Position numbers and translations under genes: made by a program. This document shows, piece after piece, positions 29,749 to 38,254 of a stretch of DNA of 64,000 nucleotides (its first letter is position 1; every line of letters begins with the position of its first letter). The notes beneath the pieces are model-generated. The model did not search any database, was not told the origin of the DNA, and worked only from the letters and a program-made list of their open reading frames with translations. The stretch comes from Andreesenia angusta (lineage in GTDB: Bacteria > Bacillota > Clostridia > Tissierellales > Gottschalkiaceae): NCBI GenBank assembly GCA_030537835.1, contig JAUNVB010000007.1, positions 1-64,000 of the forward strand. The letters run 5' to 3'.

Positions 29749-31290
29749 CTAATTTCCTAATAGATGTGATGCAAAATCTCTCATAGCTTCTGCAACTAGT
29801 GTCTTAACTTCTTCTTCAGAAACTCCTGCACTTCCTGCATCTGCATTTCCATCATTTTTTTCTACAACTATTGAAACTCCGTCGAATAAATTAGTCATAC
29901 GTCCTAAGAATAGACTTCCTTTTCCAACGAACATAGCTCTATTTACTTTTCCATCTAGTATATCTTGTCTACAGAATCCTAAATACGGTACTCCTGATGG
30001 TATATGACCTTGAGTCGGTGCCCATCCTACCATACCATGCTTAGAACCGAAAGTAGCAACATCTGCTCTTTCCATTTCTTTTCTCTTAACTCCAAGAGCT
30101 GCAATCATCTTATAGTTAGCTGCTGGAACATCTCCTGCTCCTGCTGGCTTAGTTATATCTGGGTTTTGCATCTCTACTGAGTATTTGTCTATATCCACTA
30201 TTTTTAAATCCCCTTTATCAAGAGGAGCAGTTACTAATGAAGTTATTACTGCCTGTGGTGAAGAACCTGTTCCAACAGTATGTCTTCCTACTAAATCAGT
30301 TCTTAATATAGGATTAACTCCATCATTTTCAGAAATAAGTGCTGCAAATCCTCCAACTACGTCTTCAAGTATTGGTAGATCTTTCTTAACATGATCTTTA
30401 CCATTCATACCTAATTTAGCTGAAGCTCCACCTGCAACTATAACAACATTCTTAAAAACTCCAGATTTAACTAATGCTGCAGCTTCAATTAGTGAATGAG
30501 TTGGAGCTGCACAGAAACCTCTTGTATCTGAACCTGTAGCATTAACGCATCCTGTCATCTCAGCTATAGCTTTTGCGAAGTTTCCTCCACCTCTTTGATT
30601 CATATCTCCACAAGCTTCTTCTGAACACTCTATTACGTATTCAACATCCGCTGGATCTAAATCATTCTTAGCTAATAGATTAAGAAGTGATAGTACTCCT
30701 GATGCTTTTACTACTAAGTTTTCAAACATAACATGAGCAGTTAAGTTAGCATCTATTTCATGAGCTCTCTTAACACATCCTACAACCTTTCCACCAGCAT
30801 ATATTGCTTCTGCACCATGCTCATTTATCTGAGCTTCTATAGCTGATAGTTCAACTCCTGGTTTTAATTTAGATATTAAATCATCACCAATAAGTGGATG
30901 TTTTTCTAATTTTTCTCTTACATCGTTTACGAATGATTCTTCTAACATAACTAGATCGAATGCATCCGAAATCTGCATAAGTCCTATGAACTCATCTTCA
31001 GGCATGATTTCTCCAAGCTTACCAAATCTATCTGCATTTTCAACTTTTTTATCTTGCCAAGGAGCTTCATAACCTGCTAATTCTTCAGGAGTTATATTTC
31101 CTATATAAGTTTGGTTTGGAGGATAACTAACAACTTCCTCGAATGAACGAATATGCTCTGGTAATTTTTTCAGATATTCAGAATCAGGATTAACTATTCT
31201 CTCTGATGTCTGAGTTGTTCCATTATGAATAATCATATCTGGTGTATGTGCAAGAATATAACCTGCACCTTTTAATACTGGATAAGACAT
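29749..31290 (-). CDS. grdC: Glycine reductase complex component C, beta subunit GrdC
   Basis: A 513-residue thiolase/FabH-like subunit of protein C. It forms the acetyl-thioester and passes it to phosphate with GrdD. Seen: YPVLKGAGYILAHTPDM at the start, the active-site region TRGFCAAPTHSLIEAAALV with its cysteine, VIVAGGASAKLGMNGKDH, and FGSKHGMVGWAPTQGHIPSG. Start ATG with GGAGG. It is preceded by its own extended -10 promoter and a terminator after grdB, so GrdCD may be expressed separately from GrdEAB. Confidence 0.95.
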   Translation of the reverse strand: MSYPVLKGAGYILAHTPDMIIHNGTTQTSERIVNPDSEYLKKLPEHIRSFEEVVSYPPNQTYIGNITPEELAGYEAPWQDKKVENADRFGKLGEIMPEDEFIGLMQISDAFDLVMLEESFVNDVREKLEKHPLIGDDLISKLKPGVELSAIEAQINEHGAEAIYAGGKVVGCVKRAHEIDANLTAHVMFENLVVKASGVLSLLNLLAKNDLDPADVEYVIECSEEACGDMNQRGGGNFAKAIAEMTGCVNATGSDTRGFCAAPTHSLIEAAALVKSGVFKNVVIVAGGASAKLGMNGKDHVKKDLPILEDVVGGFAALISENDGVNPILRTDLVGRHTVGTGSSPQAVITSLVTAPLDKGDLKIVDIDKYSVEMQNPDITKPAGAGDVPAANYKMIAALGVKRKEMERADVATFGSKHGMVGWAPTQGHIPSGVPYLGFCRQDILDGKVNRAMFVGKGSLFLGRMTNLFDGVSIVVEKNDGNADAGSAGVSEEEVKTLVAEAMRDFASHLLGN

Positions 31291-31356
31291 GTATTTCCAC
31301 CTCCGAATAATTTTAAATTGTCTTAACTCTTTTATTAATTCATAAAACCAATAATA

Positions 31357-31365
31357 ATTATATCA
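31357..31365 (-). promoter_or_regulatory. Extended -10 promoter of grdCD
   Basis: Minus-strand TGATATAAT (-10 at 31362-31357) lies about 65 bases upstream of grdC. It is the recurring TATGATATAAT element of this window. No good -35 is seen. Confidence 0.45.
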
Positions 31366-31488
31366 TAACATGCAAAATAACTCTAATTAATAGAGTTTAT
31401 AGCGATTGTTATTCTAATATTATTTTTCTATATTATTGATTAAAGAATTATTGTGACTAAAAAGTCACTAAGTACAAATTAATTTATT

Positions 31489-31513
31489 AAAAAAGGGTGG
31501 TAAATAACCACCC
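31489..31513 (-). terminator. Terminator between grdB and grdC
   Basis: A 7-bp GC-rich stem (GGGTGGT/ACCACCC), 5-base loop, followed on the minus strand by six T, begins 17 bases after grdB. A second small hairpin (GTGACT/AGTCAC, 31453-31468) follows downstream. The operon is therefore split into grdEAB and grdCD segments. Confidence 0.88.
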
Positions 31514-31529
31514 CAAAAGTAAATTTATA

Positions 31530-32840
31530 TTAGTCTTCGAATACAGTTTGTCCGTCAACTTCAGTTGTAAGAGCTTTTATAGCCTTATCAATAATTCCTC
31601 TTCTAAGAGCTTTTTCCTCTTCATTATTTAAACTTGGATTTCCAAGTGGATGAGGAATAGCTATTGCTGGTACTATTCTATTAGCTCCAACAGTTAATGA
31701 AATTGGTACTACAGTACAGATATGAACTACTGGTAAACCAGTCTTCTCTATCTCTTTTACCATCGTTGCCCCGCAACGTGTACAAGTACCTCAAGTAGAA
31801 GTTAAGATAACTGCATCTACTCCATCTTCAACTAGTTCCTTAGCGATATCAGCTGCATATTGTTTTGCACTAGCAACTGCAGTACCGTTACCTGTAGTTG
31901 AGTAGAAGTATCTATGAAGTGATCCTATTTCTCCATTCTTTTCCATTTCTCTTAAAATGTCAACTGGGATAACTCTATCAGGGTCCTCATTAGCATAAAC
32001 TGGGTCATGACCACCATGTGCAGTTTCATGAGTTTCTGATGTTAAGTCATCTAATCCATCTATATCGTATTTTCCATACTTAGATGCTGATGAAGATTCT
32101 ATATGATCTGGATTTCCTTTTGGAACTATACCTCCAGAAGTTACTATAGCAATCTTTGCTTTAGTTATATCAGCAATCGCCTTTCCTGGTTCAACTCTGT
32201 CGAAGTCAGGCATAGGGAATTCTGTAACGAAATCTTCACCCTTAAGTTTCTTAATGAGCATATCAACAGCTCTTGCAGAACCTCTTTTATCTTCAAATAT
32301 ATTCTTTCTAACACCTCTTGCTATATAGCCTTCTTCATCAGGTGTTCCAATCTCTTCTCCCTTAGCTAATTTAAGAGCTAATTGAGACATTGATTTTACA
32401 GCACCTCTCATTCCTGCAGCACTGTTCTTAGTAGATACCATATATACGTTTTTCTTAAACATATCAGCTCCAGGGTTTTCAACATACATTCCTGTAAGTG
32501 ATGGTATTCCTAATTCGTCTTGCACTGCAGTAGCTATAGTTCCACAAGCAACTCCGTATCTACCAGCGTTGAAAGCCGGTCCAGCTATAAATAAATCTGG
32601 ATTGTATTCTTTAACCATTTCAAGAACTTTCGCTTTTGCTTCTTCCAAGTTTTCGTTGAAGTATGTGTCTCCACATATTACTGTAGCAACTATTTCAGCC
32701 TCATCTTTGAAGTTTTGCTTGAAAGCTAAACCAGGTCCTATTACTTCTTCTTTAACAACCGGTTCGAAATCAGCTTTTTCTTCTCCACCAATTCCACCGA
32801 AGAACTGGTTTATATAGTGTACAACCTTGATTTTACTCAT
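31530..32840 (-). CDS. grdB: Glycine reductase component B gamma subunit GrdB, selenoprotein
   Basis: A 436-residue selenoprotein, the substrate-specific subunit of glycine reductase. An in-frame TGA at 31793-31791 encodes selenocysteine at residue 350 in the redox motif ILTSTUGTCTRCGATMV; translation continues in frame to TAA at 31530. A standard caller splits it into 349-aa and 77-aa pieces, but family alignment and spacing match full-length GrdB. Together with the GrdE pyruvoyl group it binds glycine as a Schiff base and transfers the carboxymethyl group to GrdA. A perfect hairpin lies 12 bases after the TGA. ATG start, 45 bases after grdA. Confidence 0.96.
31764..31778 (-). promoter_or_regulatory. 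SECIS-like hairpin downstream of the grdB selenocysteine codon
   Basis: CGTTGC and GCAACG form a perfect 6-bp stem with a GGG loop, beginning 12 bases after the TGA codon. This matches the placement of bacterial SECIS elements, which lie inside the coding region just after UGA and carry conserved G residues in a small apical loop for SelB binding. Confidence 0.65.
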
Positions 32841-32885
32841 AATAACCCTCCTCTCAGAATATTTTATATTCCGCCTAATCTATAA

Positions 32886-33350
32886 TTATTCTGCATCTCT
32901 AACATCGTGCATTGCTTCTATTATTTCATCTACATCTAGAACCATTTCCATCATTCCTATTTGGTCATCATAGATATCTTCATCTACAACATCTTTGAAT
33001 TCTGGTTCTACAGCGTGATAAACTTCGAGTCCTAACTGAACTCCTGTTAATGGACCTGCAAACGTAGGGTCTCCTAATCTAACTGTTTCTGCAGCTAATG
33101 CAGCTGATTCAGCTTCCGCTGCTCCAACTATAACTACTATATTTTCAGCTCCGTGCTTCTCAGCTAAATCTTTCACCCTTTGTTGATTTTCTAAGTCCAT
33201 TGATCCTGCAGCCGTTCAGACAAAACACTCTGTTGATGAGAAAACAACTTCTGTGTCTTCTATCGGCTTTAGGCATTCTTCGATAGCTGGTCCTGGTATA
33301 CCATCTCTATCGCCTATTACGATAACTTTTTTATCAGTAAATACGCTCAT
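32886..33350 (-). CDS. grdA: Glycine reductase component A, selenoprotein GrdA
   Basis: A 154-residue selenoprotein shared by all glycine/betaine/sarcosine reductases. The frame starts at ATG 33350 ([20 protein letters not shown]) and reads through TGA at 33218-33216, giving C42-F-V-U45 followed by [14 protein letters not shown]. The selenocysteine carries the carboxymethyl group and is re-reduced by the thioredoxin system. A caller that stops at TGA would report only a 104-aa C-terminal fragment from 33200. Located between grdE and grdB with short gaps. Confidence 0.96.
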
Positions 33351-33417
33351 CTTCTTACATCCTTTCATAATATATTTTTTTATTGTTATAATATTGTCGA
33401 ATATTTCTATTCTAGAA

Positions 33418-34704
33418 TTAATATCCTCTAGCAGTAAGTTTGTTAAATCCTAACTCATTAGTAGCTCCTGTTATTGCTTGAAGCTCTACAGTTATTGTTC
33501 CATCTTCTGCTAAACTTCCATCAAAACCTCCAGCTATAGTATCAACTGGATCTAGATATCCTATTACTTTATCTAATTTAGGAAGCTTTATAAGCTCATT
33601 AGCATTTCCTCCTGTAACAACAGCATTTGCTGATTCATGAGCGTCTGCTAATGATTGAGATGCTCCATCTCTTCCTGCATACTCGTCAGTAACTATAACA
33701 GTTTTTATTCCTTTTCCTTCTATCTTCTTACAGTTCATGATTAAATCAGTATCTGGATTTCCAAATCCTTCCTGAGAAATTATAGCTCCATCAAGACCTA
33801 TAAACTCAGCTAATTGTGATGTCCAGTTTGATGATCTCTCTTTATCTGCAAGATATACGTTCTCGTTAGTTATTATCATACCAACGAAATTGAATTCTTC
33901 TCCGTGTTTTGCAAACATATCCTTAACTACTGGATTGTTTTGGTGATGATAAGTTGTGTTCTTATCACATGCAGAAACACAGTTACCACTTATTATAGCT
34001 CCATCCATAACTTCTGTTGGAGATATTAATGTTGGTAATACTTGCTTAGCATCTACACCGTAAACATAAGTGTCATGCATAAGCCCTTGACTTTGAAGCA
34101 TTTGCACATATGCCACTTTTGGAAGGTCTGGGTATTGTTCCACACCCTTTAGAAGTGGTTGAGTTTCATAAACTTCTACCTCATCAGGTTCTACATCTCT
34201 TCCTGCTTCTCCTAGATATACTGAAGCTTTCAGTCCAGCCTTTCTTAATGCTTTCTCATGAGCATGCTGATCAAGTCCCTCAACCGGCTCTATTATAAGC
34301 ACTACGTTGTTAAGCTGTGAAAATGGTGTATAATCAGCTCCTGGACCTGTCATATCAATTATTCCTTCCTGGAATGCTACAACTTTTCCTGTAGTTACAA
34401 CAGCTGAGCCTTTCAGCACATTTGTTTTTCCTGAGCCTACAGTGTCAACTTTTGAGACTACTCCTGGGAATAGACCTCCATTACCTTCAACTTTAACTCT
34501 TGGTTCTATAACGTCTTTTACAGGAGTTATTCTTATACTCTCTCCTGGTCTAGCTAGTTCAACTTCAACACTAGCTATGTGTTCGTCATTTGAAACTTCA
34601 GCGATAAGCTCCTCTTTATTTACATAAAGAACACCATTATCTACTTTAGTTTCGCTGCCAAATTGAACGTCTTTAATTAAGATATTTCCTAATTCTAAAC
34701 GCAA
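33418..34704 (-). CDS. grdE: Glycine reductase component B alpha/beta precursor GrdE
   Basis: A 428-residue proprotein. It is cleaved before Cys242 in [16 protein letters not shown]; the cysteine becomes the pyruvoyl group that binds the amino group of glycine. The N-terminal piece is about 25 kDa, the C-terminal about 20 kDa. I chose TTG 34704 ([16 protein letters not shown]), 8 bases after GGGAGG; this gives the family length and places the cysteine at 242. A GTG three codons earlier lies within the ribosome site. First gene of grdEAB, with grdX upstream and no trxA/trxB between. Confidence 0.96.
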   Translation of the reverse strand: MRLELGNILIKDVQFGSETKVDNGVLYVNKEELIAEVSNDEHIASVEVELARPGESIRITPVKDVIEPRVKVEGNGGLFPGVVSKVDTVGSGKTNVLKGSAVVTTGKVVAFQEGIIDMTGPGADYTPFSQLNNVVLIIEPVEGLDQHAHEKALRKAGLKASVYLGEAGRDVEPDEVEVYETQPLLKGVEQYPDLPKVAYVQMLQSQGLMHDTYVYGVDAKQVLPTLISPTEVMDGAIISGNCVSACDKNTTYHHQNNPVVKDMFAKHGEEFNFVGMIITNENVYLADKERSSNWTSQLAEFIGLDGAIISQEGFGNPDTDLIMNCKKIEGKGIKTVIVTDEYAGRDGASQSLADAHESANAVVTGGNANELIKLPKLDKVIGYLDPVDTIAGGFDGSLAEDGTITVELQAITGATNELGFNKLTARGY

Positions 34705-34812
34705 TATGCTCACCTCCCAATTATATTTATTAAATCGTCAATTAAGACGTATTTTATATTATAATCACCCTCACAATTTTTAATATTGTTCGGGGTATTA
34801 GCAAATTAAAAT

Positions 34813-34877
34813 ACAGGATCAATATTCGATTTCAAGTGATTGTCATTAAATTAACAATCTTGACCGATAACTCCTGT
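34813..34877 (-). terminator. Long imperfect hairpin between grdX and grdE
   Basis: Outer arms ACAGGA/TCCTGT, a middle TATCG/CGAATA match and an inner CAAGATTGT/ACAATCACTTG pairing build a 65-base stem-loop starting 9 bases after the grdX stop. It is followed on the minus strand by TATTTTAATTT. It may be the grdX terminator or a conditional attenuator for grdEAB. A TATAAT near 34760 could restart transcription for grdE. Confidence 0.6.
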
Positions 34878-34886
34878 AATACTTTA

Positions 34887-35264
34887 CTAGCCTCTTATCT
34901 TTAAGGCATCGTCTATTATAGAATAGTCTATTTCTTTAAAATCTTCTTTGGCTTTATCTAACCAGTTCGGTGTAGCTCTATCCTTTAAGAATTTTTCAGC
35001 AACTCTAATGCTAGATTCTATTATCTCTAGGGATTCAAAATCTAGACCTTTGCAAGTATCGGATACAATTACACTCTTATATGGAGTCTCATTCGGTTTT
35101 ATACTACCTGATAGAGGATGTGTATACAATTTAAAACCTAAATGTACCATATCTCTAATCTTTTTTAATACTCCAATATAATCAGTATCTAGATATTCCA
35201 AATTATAATTTTCAGAGAACATATCTCTTACTTTTGAATTATTAGTTATAATTTTTATTCCCAT
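34887..35264 (-). CDS. grdX: GrdX family protein
   Basis: A 125-residue soluble protein of the GrdX family, found at the head of glycine reductase operons; its biochemical role is not established. Typical start MGIKIITNNSKVRD and core KLYTHPLSGSIKPNETPYKSVIVSD. The start is ATG 35264 with GAGGAG upstream; the frame is open 31 codons further but without a ribosome site and across the promoter. It is the first gene after the grd promoter. Confidence 0.92.
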   Translation of the reverse strand: MGIKIITNNSKVRDMFSENYNLEYLDTDYIGVLKKIRDMVHLGFKLYTHPLSGSIKPNETPYKSVIVSDTCKGLDFESLEIIESSIRVAEKFLKDRATPNWLDKAKEDFKEIDYSIIDDALKIRG

Positions 35265-35309
35265 AATTTCTCCTCTTTTTTGAAGAAAATATTTTTGATG
35301 CTCTCTATT

Positions 35310-35376
35310 GAAAAGATTAATCTCATAGATCTTTTCTATAATCCCATTATAGTACACTTGTCTTACTTAAACAAGT
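35310..35376 (-). promoter_or_regulatory. grdX promoter with inverted repeat and leader hairpin
   Basis: TTGTTT (35374-35369) and TATAAT (35351-35346) are 17 bp apart. An exact 6-bp inverted repeat ACTTGT-N9-ACAAGT (35356-35376) overlaps the -35 and spacer, a good place for a regulator. In the ~80-nt leader an 8-bp hairpin GAAAAGAT/ATCTTTTC lies at 35310-35336. Confidence 0.6.
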
Positions 35377-35461
35377 ATTTTTTTTAAAAATATGCTTTCA
35401 TTTATAAATACATTAAATTAGTAATAGTCTCAATCAGATTATTATAATACTATTTAATTTT

Positions 35462-35506
35462 TAAAAAAGCTCTTATACTTTGAAATTTTTTCAAATTATA
35501 AGAGCT
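35462..35506 (-). terminator. Terminator of the Na/Pi cotransporter gene
   Basis: A 10-bp stem (AGCTCTTATA/TATAAGAGCT) with a partly self-complementary loop is followed on the minus strand by six T, just after the stop at 35523. Confidence 0.85.
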
Positions 35507-35522
35507 CTATAATATATCTTTT

Positions 35523-37148
35523 TTAAAAGAAGCTTTCTTCTCTCTGCTTCTCTACAACTTCTACTATATATTGCGAAATATTTACCGAATGATCTGATAC
35601 TCTCTCAAGATTAGCGATTAAATCAAGATATACAATACCAGAGCTAGGATTACAGAGATATTTATTTATTCTTTCTATATGGCTTGCTCTATAGAATTTC
35701 TCCAATTTATCTATCTCGGCTTCACCCATTATGACTTCTTTTGCTATATCTTCATCGGCTTTTTTAAATGCCAATAGAGAATTTTTATATAAATCAATAG
35801 TCTTATCGAATAACATATCTAATTCTTTTTTTGCCTTATCAGAAAAATTCAAATTATTCTCTATAGCATATTGTGTCTGATCAGCAATATTCTCTGCATG
35901 ATCTCCTATTCTTTCAATATCGGTCATCGCATTGAATAGAGTCATAATAACTCTGTGCTGAGCATTAGTGAGACTTAAATTGCTGACTTCTGCAAGATAT
36001 CTTGTCGTCTCCGTCTGTATTGCATTTATTAGCTTTTCTCTTTCTTTTATCTTATTCGTCAATTCATAATCCATATTTTTAAAGGCTTCTTTTGCAAGCT
36101 CAATATTTTCTAAAGCCTTCTTTCCCATTCTTAAAACCTCTTTAGATCCTTGAGAAACTGCTAGTGAAGGAGTCTCCATTAGACGATAGTCTATGTACTT
36201 CATAGTCTTCTCCTTCTCTACACCAGTCTTTATTATCTTCTCTGCTGCTTTTACAATTAAAGCTGCAAATGGGAATTGTATTACTATATTTAATAGATTG
36301 AATAATGTATGAGCATTCGCTATCTGTCTAGAAACATCTCCTGGTGATAGATAGAGAACGAACAATTCTACAGGCTTTCTCAATATCGTTATAAATATTA
36401 TTGTACCTATTAAATTAAATAGAAAATGCATAAGTGCTGCCTGCTTTGCAACTCTACTAGCACCAATACTAGAAAGCATAGCTGTAGTAGTAGTACCAAT
36501 ATTATCTCCAAATAATATCGGCAATGTCATATCTATATCTAAAAGCCCTTGACTTGCAAGTGCAAGTAATAATCCTATCGCCGCACTACTACTCTGCAAT
36601 ATAGTAGTGAGTAAGAATCCTACTAGCATTCCAATAAAAGGGTTTTTCAAACCAGATAGTAGATCTATGAACATCTGTGAACTACTTAATGGCTTTAAAG
36701 ATGATGACATCATTGACATACCTATGAAGAGTACACCAAAACCTATAATAATTTCTGATATATCCTTCATCTTACTCTTCTTACTAGCAAGAGAAAGAAC
36801 TACCCCTAAACCTACTGCTAATGGAGCTATTCCAGCTAAGTCAAACGCAATTAACTGAGCTGTTACAGTAGTACCAAGATTGGCACCCATAATAACGCCA
36901 ATAGCTTGTTTCAATGTCATTATACCGGCATTTACAAACCCGACTACCATAACTGTTGTAGCACTAGAGCTTTGAATAACCATAGTTACGATAACCCCTA
37001 CTAATACGCCGATGAATCTATTTTTTGTAAGTATTTCAACTAGCTTTTTTAATTTGCTTCCTGCAGATCTTTGAAGCGCACTTCCCATTAGATTCATCCC
37101 ATATAAGAAGAGACCGAGTCCACCAATAACACCAACTGCTATCCCCAC
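35523..37148 (-). CDS. Na/Pi cotransporter family protein with C-terminal PhoU-like domain
   Basis: A 541-residue integral membrane protein of the NptA/YjbB family. Two Na/Pi-cotransporter repeats share QSSSATTVMVVGFVNAG and LQSSSAAIGLLLALAS, with several membrane helices up to about residue 310. A cytosolic PhoU-like helical domain follows (RVIMTLFNAMTDIERIGDHAENIAD and ANLERVSDHSVNISQYIVE). It moves phosphate with sodium, import or export. GTG start, 8 bases after GGAGG. Tandem TTTAACA repeats about 70-85 bases upstream resemble a PhoP box, which would tie it to phosphate limitation. Confidence 0.93.
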   Translation of the reverse strand: MGIAVGVIGGLGLFLYGMNLMGSALQRSAGSKLKKLVEILTKNRFIGVLVGVIVTMVIQSSSATTVMVVGFVNAGIMTLKQAIGVIMGANLGTTVTAQLIAFDLAGIAPLAVGLGVVLSLASKKSKMKDISEIIIGFGVLFIGMSMMSSSLKPLSSSQMFIDLLSGLKNPFIGMLVGFLLTTILQSSSAAIGLLLALASQGLLDIDMTLPILFGDNIGTTTTAMLSSIGASRVAKQAALMHFLFNLIGTIIFITILRKPVELFVLYLSPGDVSRQIANAHTLFNLLNIVIQFPFAALIVKAAEKIIKTGVEKEKTMKYIDYRLMETPSLAVSQGSKEVLRMGKKALENIELAKEAFKNMDYELTNKIKEREKLINAIQTETTRYLAEVSNLSLTNAQHRVIMTLFNAMTDIERIGDHAENIADQTQYAIENNLNFSDKAKKELDMLFDKTIDLYKNSLLAFKKADEDIAKEVIMGEAEIDKLEKFYRASHIERINKYLCNPSSGIVYLDLIANLERVSDHSVNISQYIVEVVEKQREESFF

Positions 37149-37216
37149 TGTCGAAACCTCCTAAAGTATATATTTTAAATACCCAATTTAATAATACTAT
37201 ATATTTTATGCAATTA

Positions 37217-37234
37217 TGTTAAATCCATGTTAAA
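37217..37234 (-). promoter_or_regulatory. Candidate PhoP-box direct repeat
   Basis: Two exact TTTAACA copies on the minus strand start 11 bases apart (37234 and 37223). PhoP of Bacillus binds TTAACA-like repeats with this 11-bp period. A TATTAT -10 lies about 20 bases downstream with no -35, as at activated promoters. The gene downstream encodes a phosphate transporter. Confidence 0.5.
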
Positions 37235-37270
37235 TCTTTTATTTTTATAATATTTTTATATTATAATCCG

Positions 37271-37756
37271 CTATATATAATCTAATATAAGTTTCCATTT
37301 ATCTTTTAATTGCTCTAAATTATACCTTGCATTAGCAGGACTAGTAGATGGTAATAGAACTATATCTATATCAAAATGCTTTTTTACTATATCATGAGCT
37401 TTTTTCCCATTTGCAAAAACTTTCTCTATAGATGAATTTTTTAAAATTGGCTCTAAATCACTCGGCTCTATAGACTTCATACTTGAATCACTAGAACCTA
37501 TTATCTCACATGATTTCGCTGCATCGTATATAGCTATTCTATTTCTTATCAAAAACTCCTTCTTATCTTCTATCGTCTCAGGAACTGTCTGTTCTAATAT
37601 CTCTGCTAATAATTTCCAAAATCTATTTCTAGGATTTCCATAATAGAATTGATTTTCTCTAGATATTACTGAAGGAAATGAACCTAGAATCAATATTTTT
37701 GAATCCTGATCGTAAACAGGATCAAAATTATGAGCAATAAAATTTAATTCATTCAT
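37271..37756 (-). CDS. DNA-deoxyinosine (hypoxanthine) glycosylase, UDG family 6
   Basis: A 161-residue member of the uracil-DNA glycosylase superfamily. Motif 1 is LILGSFPSVIS, the adjoining QFYYGNPRNRFWKLL is typical of the family-6 hypoxanthine-DNA glycosylases, and motif 2 is LPSTSPANAR. It would excise hypoxanthine from deaminated adenine. It lies 10 bases downstream of trmL in a DNA/tRNA maintenance operon with nth, queG and nfo. Confidence 0.9.
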   Translation of the reverse strand: MNELNFIAHNFDPVYDQDSKILILGSFPSVISRENQFYYGNPRNRFWKLLAEILEQTVPETIEDKKEFLIRNRIAIYDAAKSCEIIGSSDSSMKSIEPSDLEPILKNSSIEKVFANGKKAHDIVKKHFDIDIVLLPSTSPANARYNLEQLKDKWKLILDYI

Positions 37757-37766
37757 AAAATCCTCC

Positions 37767-38234
37767 TTAAACTAATCCTAAGAAATCATTCTGTCTTAAT
37801 GCTTCATATAGAACTATAGCTACAGTATTAGAAAGATTCAAAGATCTTGCTTCTTCAATATTTAACATTGGAATTCTCATACAATAGTCCTTATATCTCT
37901 GATGTATTATATCTGGAAGACCAGCTGTCTCTTTTCCAAAGACTATATAATCGTCATCATTGTATTCAAAATCTGAATAATCTTTACTCCCTTTAGTAGT
38001 TGCAAAAATATATCTTTTACCCTTTGTTTTTTCAAAGAATTCATCAAGATTTTCATATATATTCAAATTAAGTAAAGGCCAATAGTCAAGTCCTGATCTC
38101 TTTACATGTTTTGAATCTATAGAAAATCCCATTGGCTTAATTATATGAAGTCTTGTCCCAGTTACTACACATGTTCTAGCAATATTACCAGTATTCTGTG
38201 GAATCTCGGGCTGATACAATACTATATTAAACAT
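37767..38234 (-). CDS. trmL: tRNA (cytidine/uridine-34-2'-O)-methyltransferase
   Basis: A 155-residue SPOUT (trefoil-knot) methyltransferase. Motifs: QPEIPQNTGNIARTC, the knot region IVFGKETAGLP, and IPMLNIEEARSLNLSNTVAIVLYEALRQ. It methylates the wobble ribose of certain tRNA-Leu. Length matches TrmL. It sits between nth and the glycosylase gene in one transcript. Confidence 0.95.
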   Translation of the reverse strand: MFNIVLYQPEIPQNTGNIARTCVVTGTRLHIIKPMGFSIDSKHVKRSGLDYWPLLNLNIYENLDEFFEKTKGKRYIFATTKGSKDYSDFEYNDDDYIVFGKETAGLPDIIHQRYKDYCMRIPMLNIEEARSLNLSNTVAIVLYEALRQNDFLGLV

Positions 38235-38254
38235 AATTCACACCTCATATTATT

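Noticed and set aside
31530-31763. Separate 77-aa gene after a truncated grdB
   Set aside because: It is the C-terminal part of GrdB after the selenocysteine TGA; the joined frame matches family length and motif.
32886-33200. 104-aa GrdA starting at an internal methionine
   Set aside because: The real start is ATG 33350; the active-site selenocysteine at residue 45 lies before this methionine.
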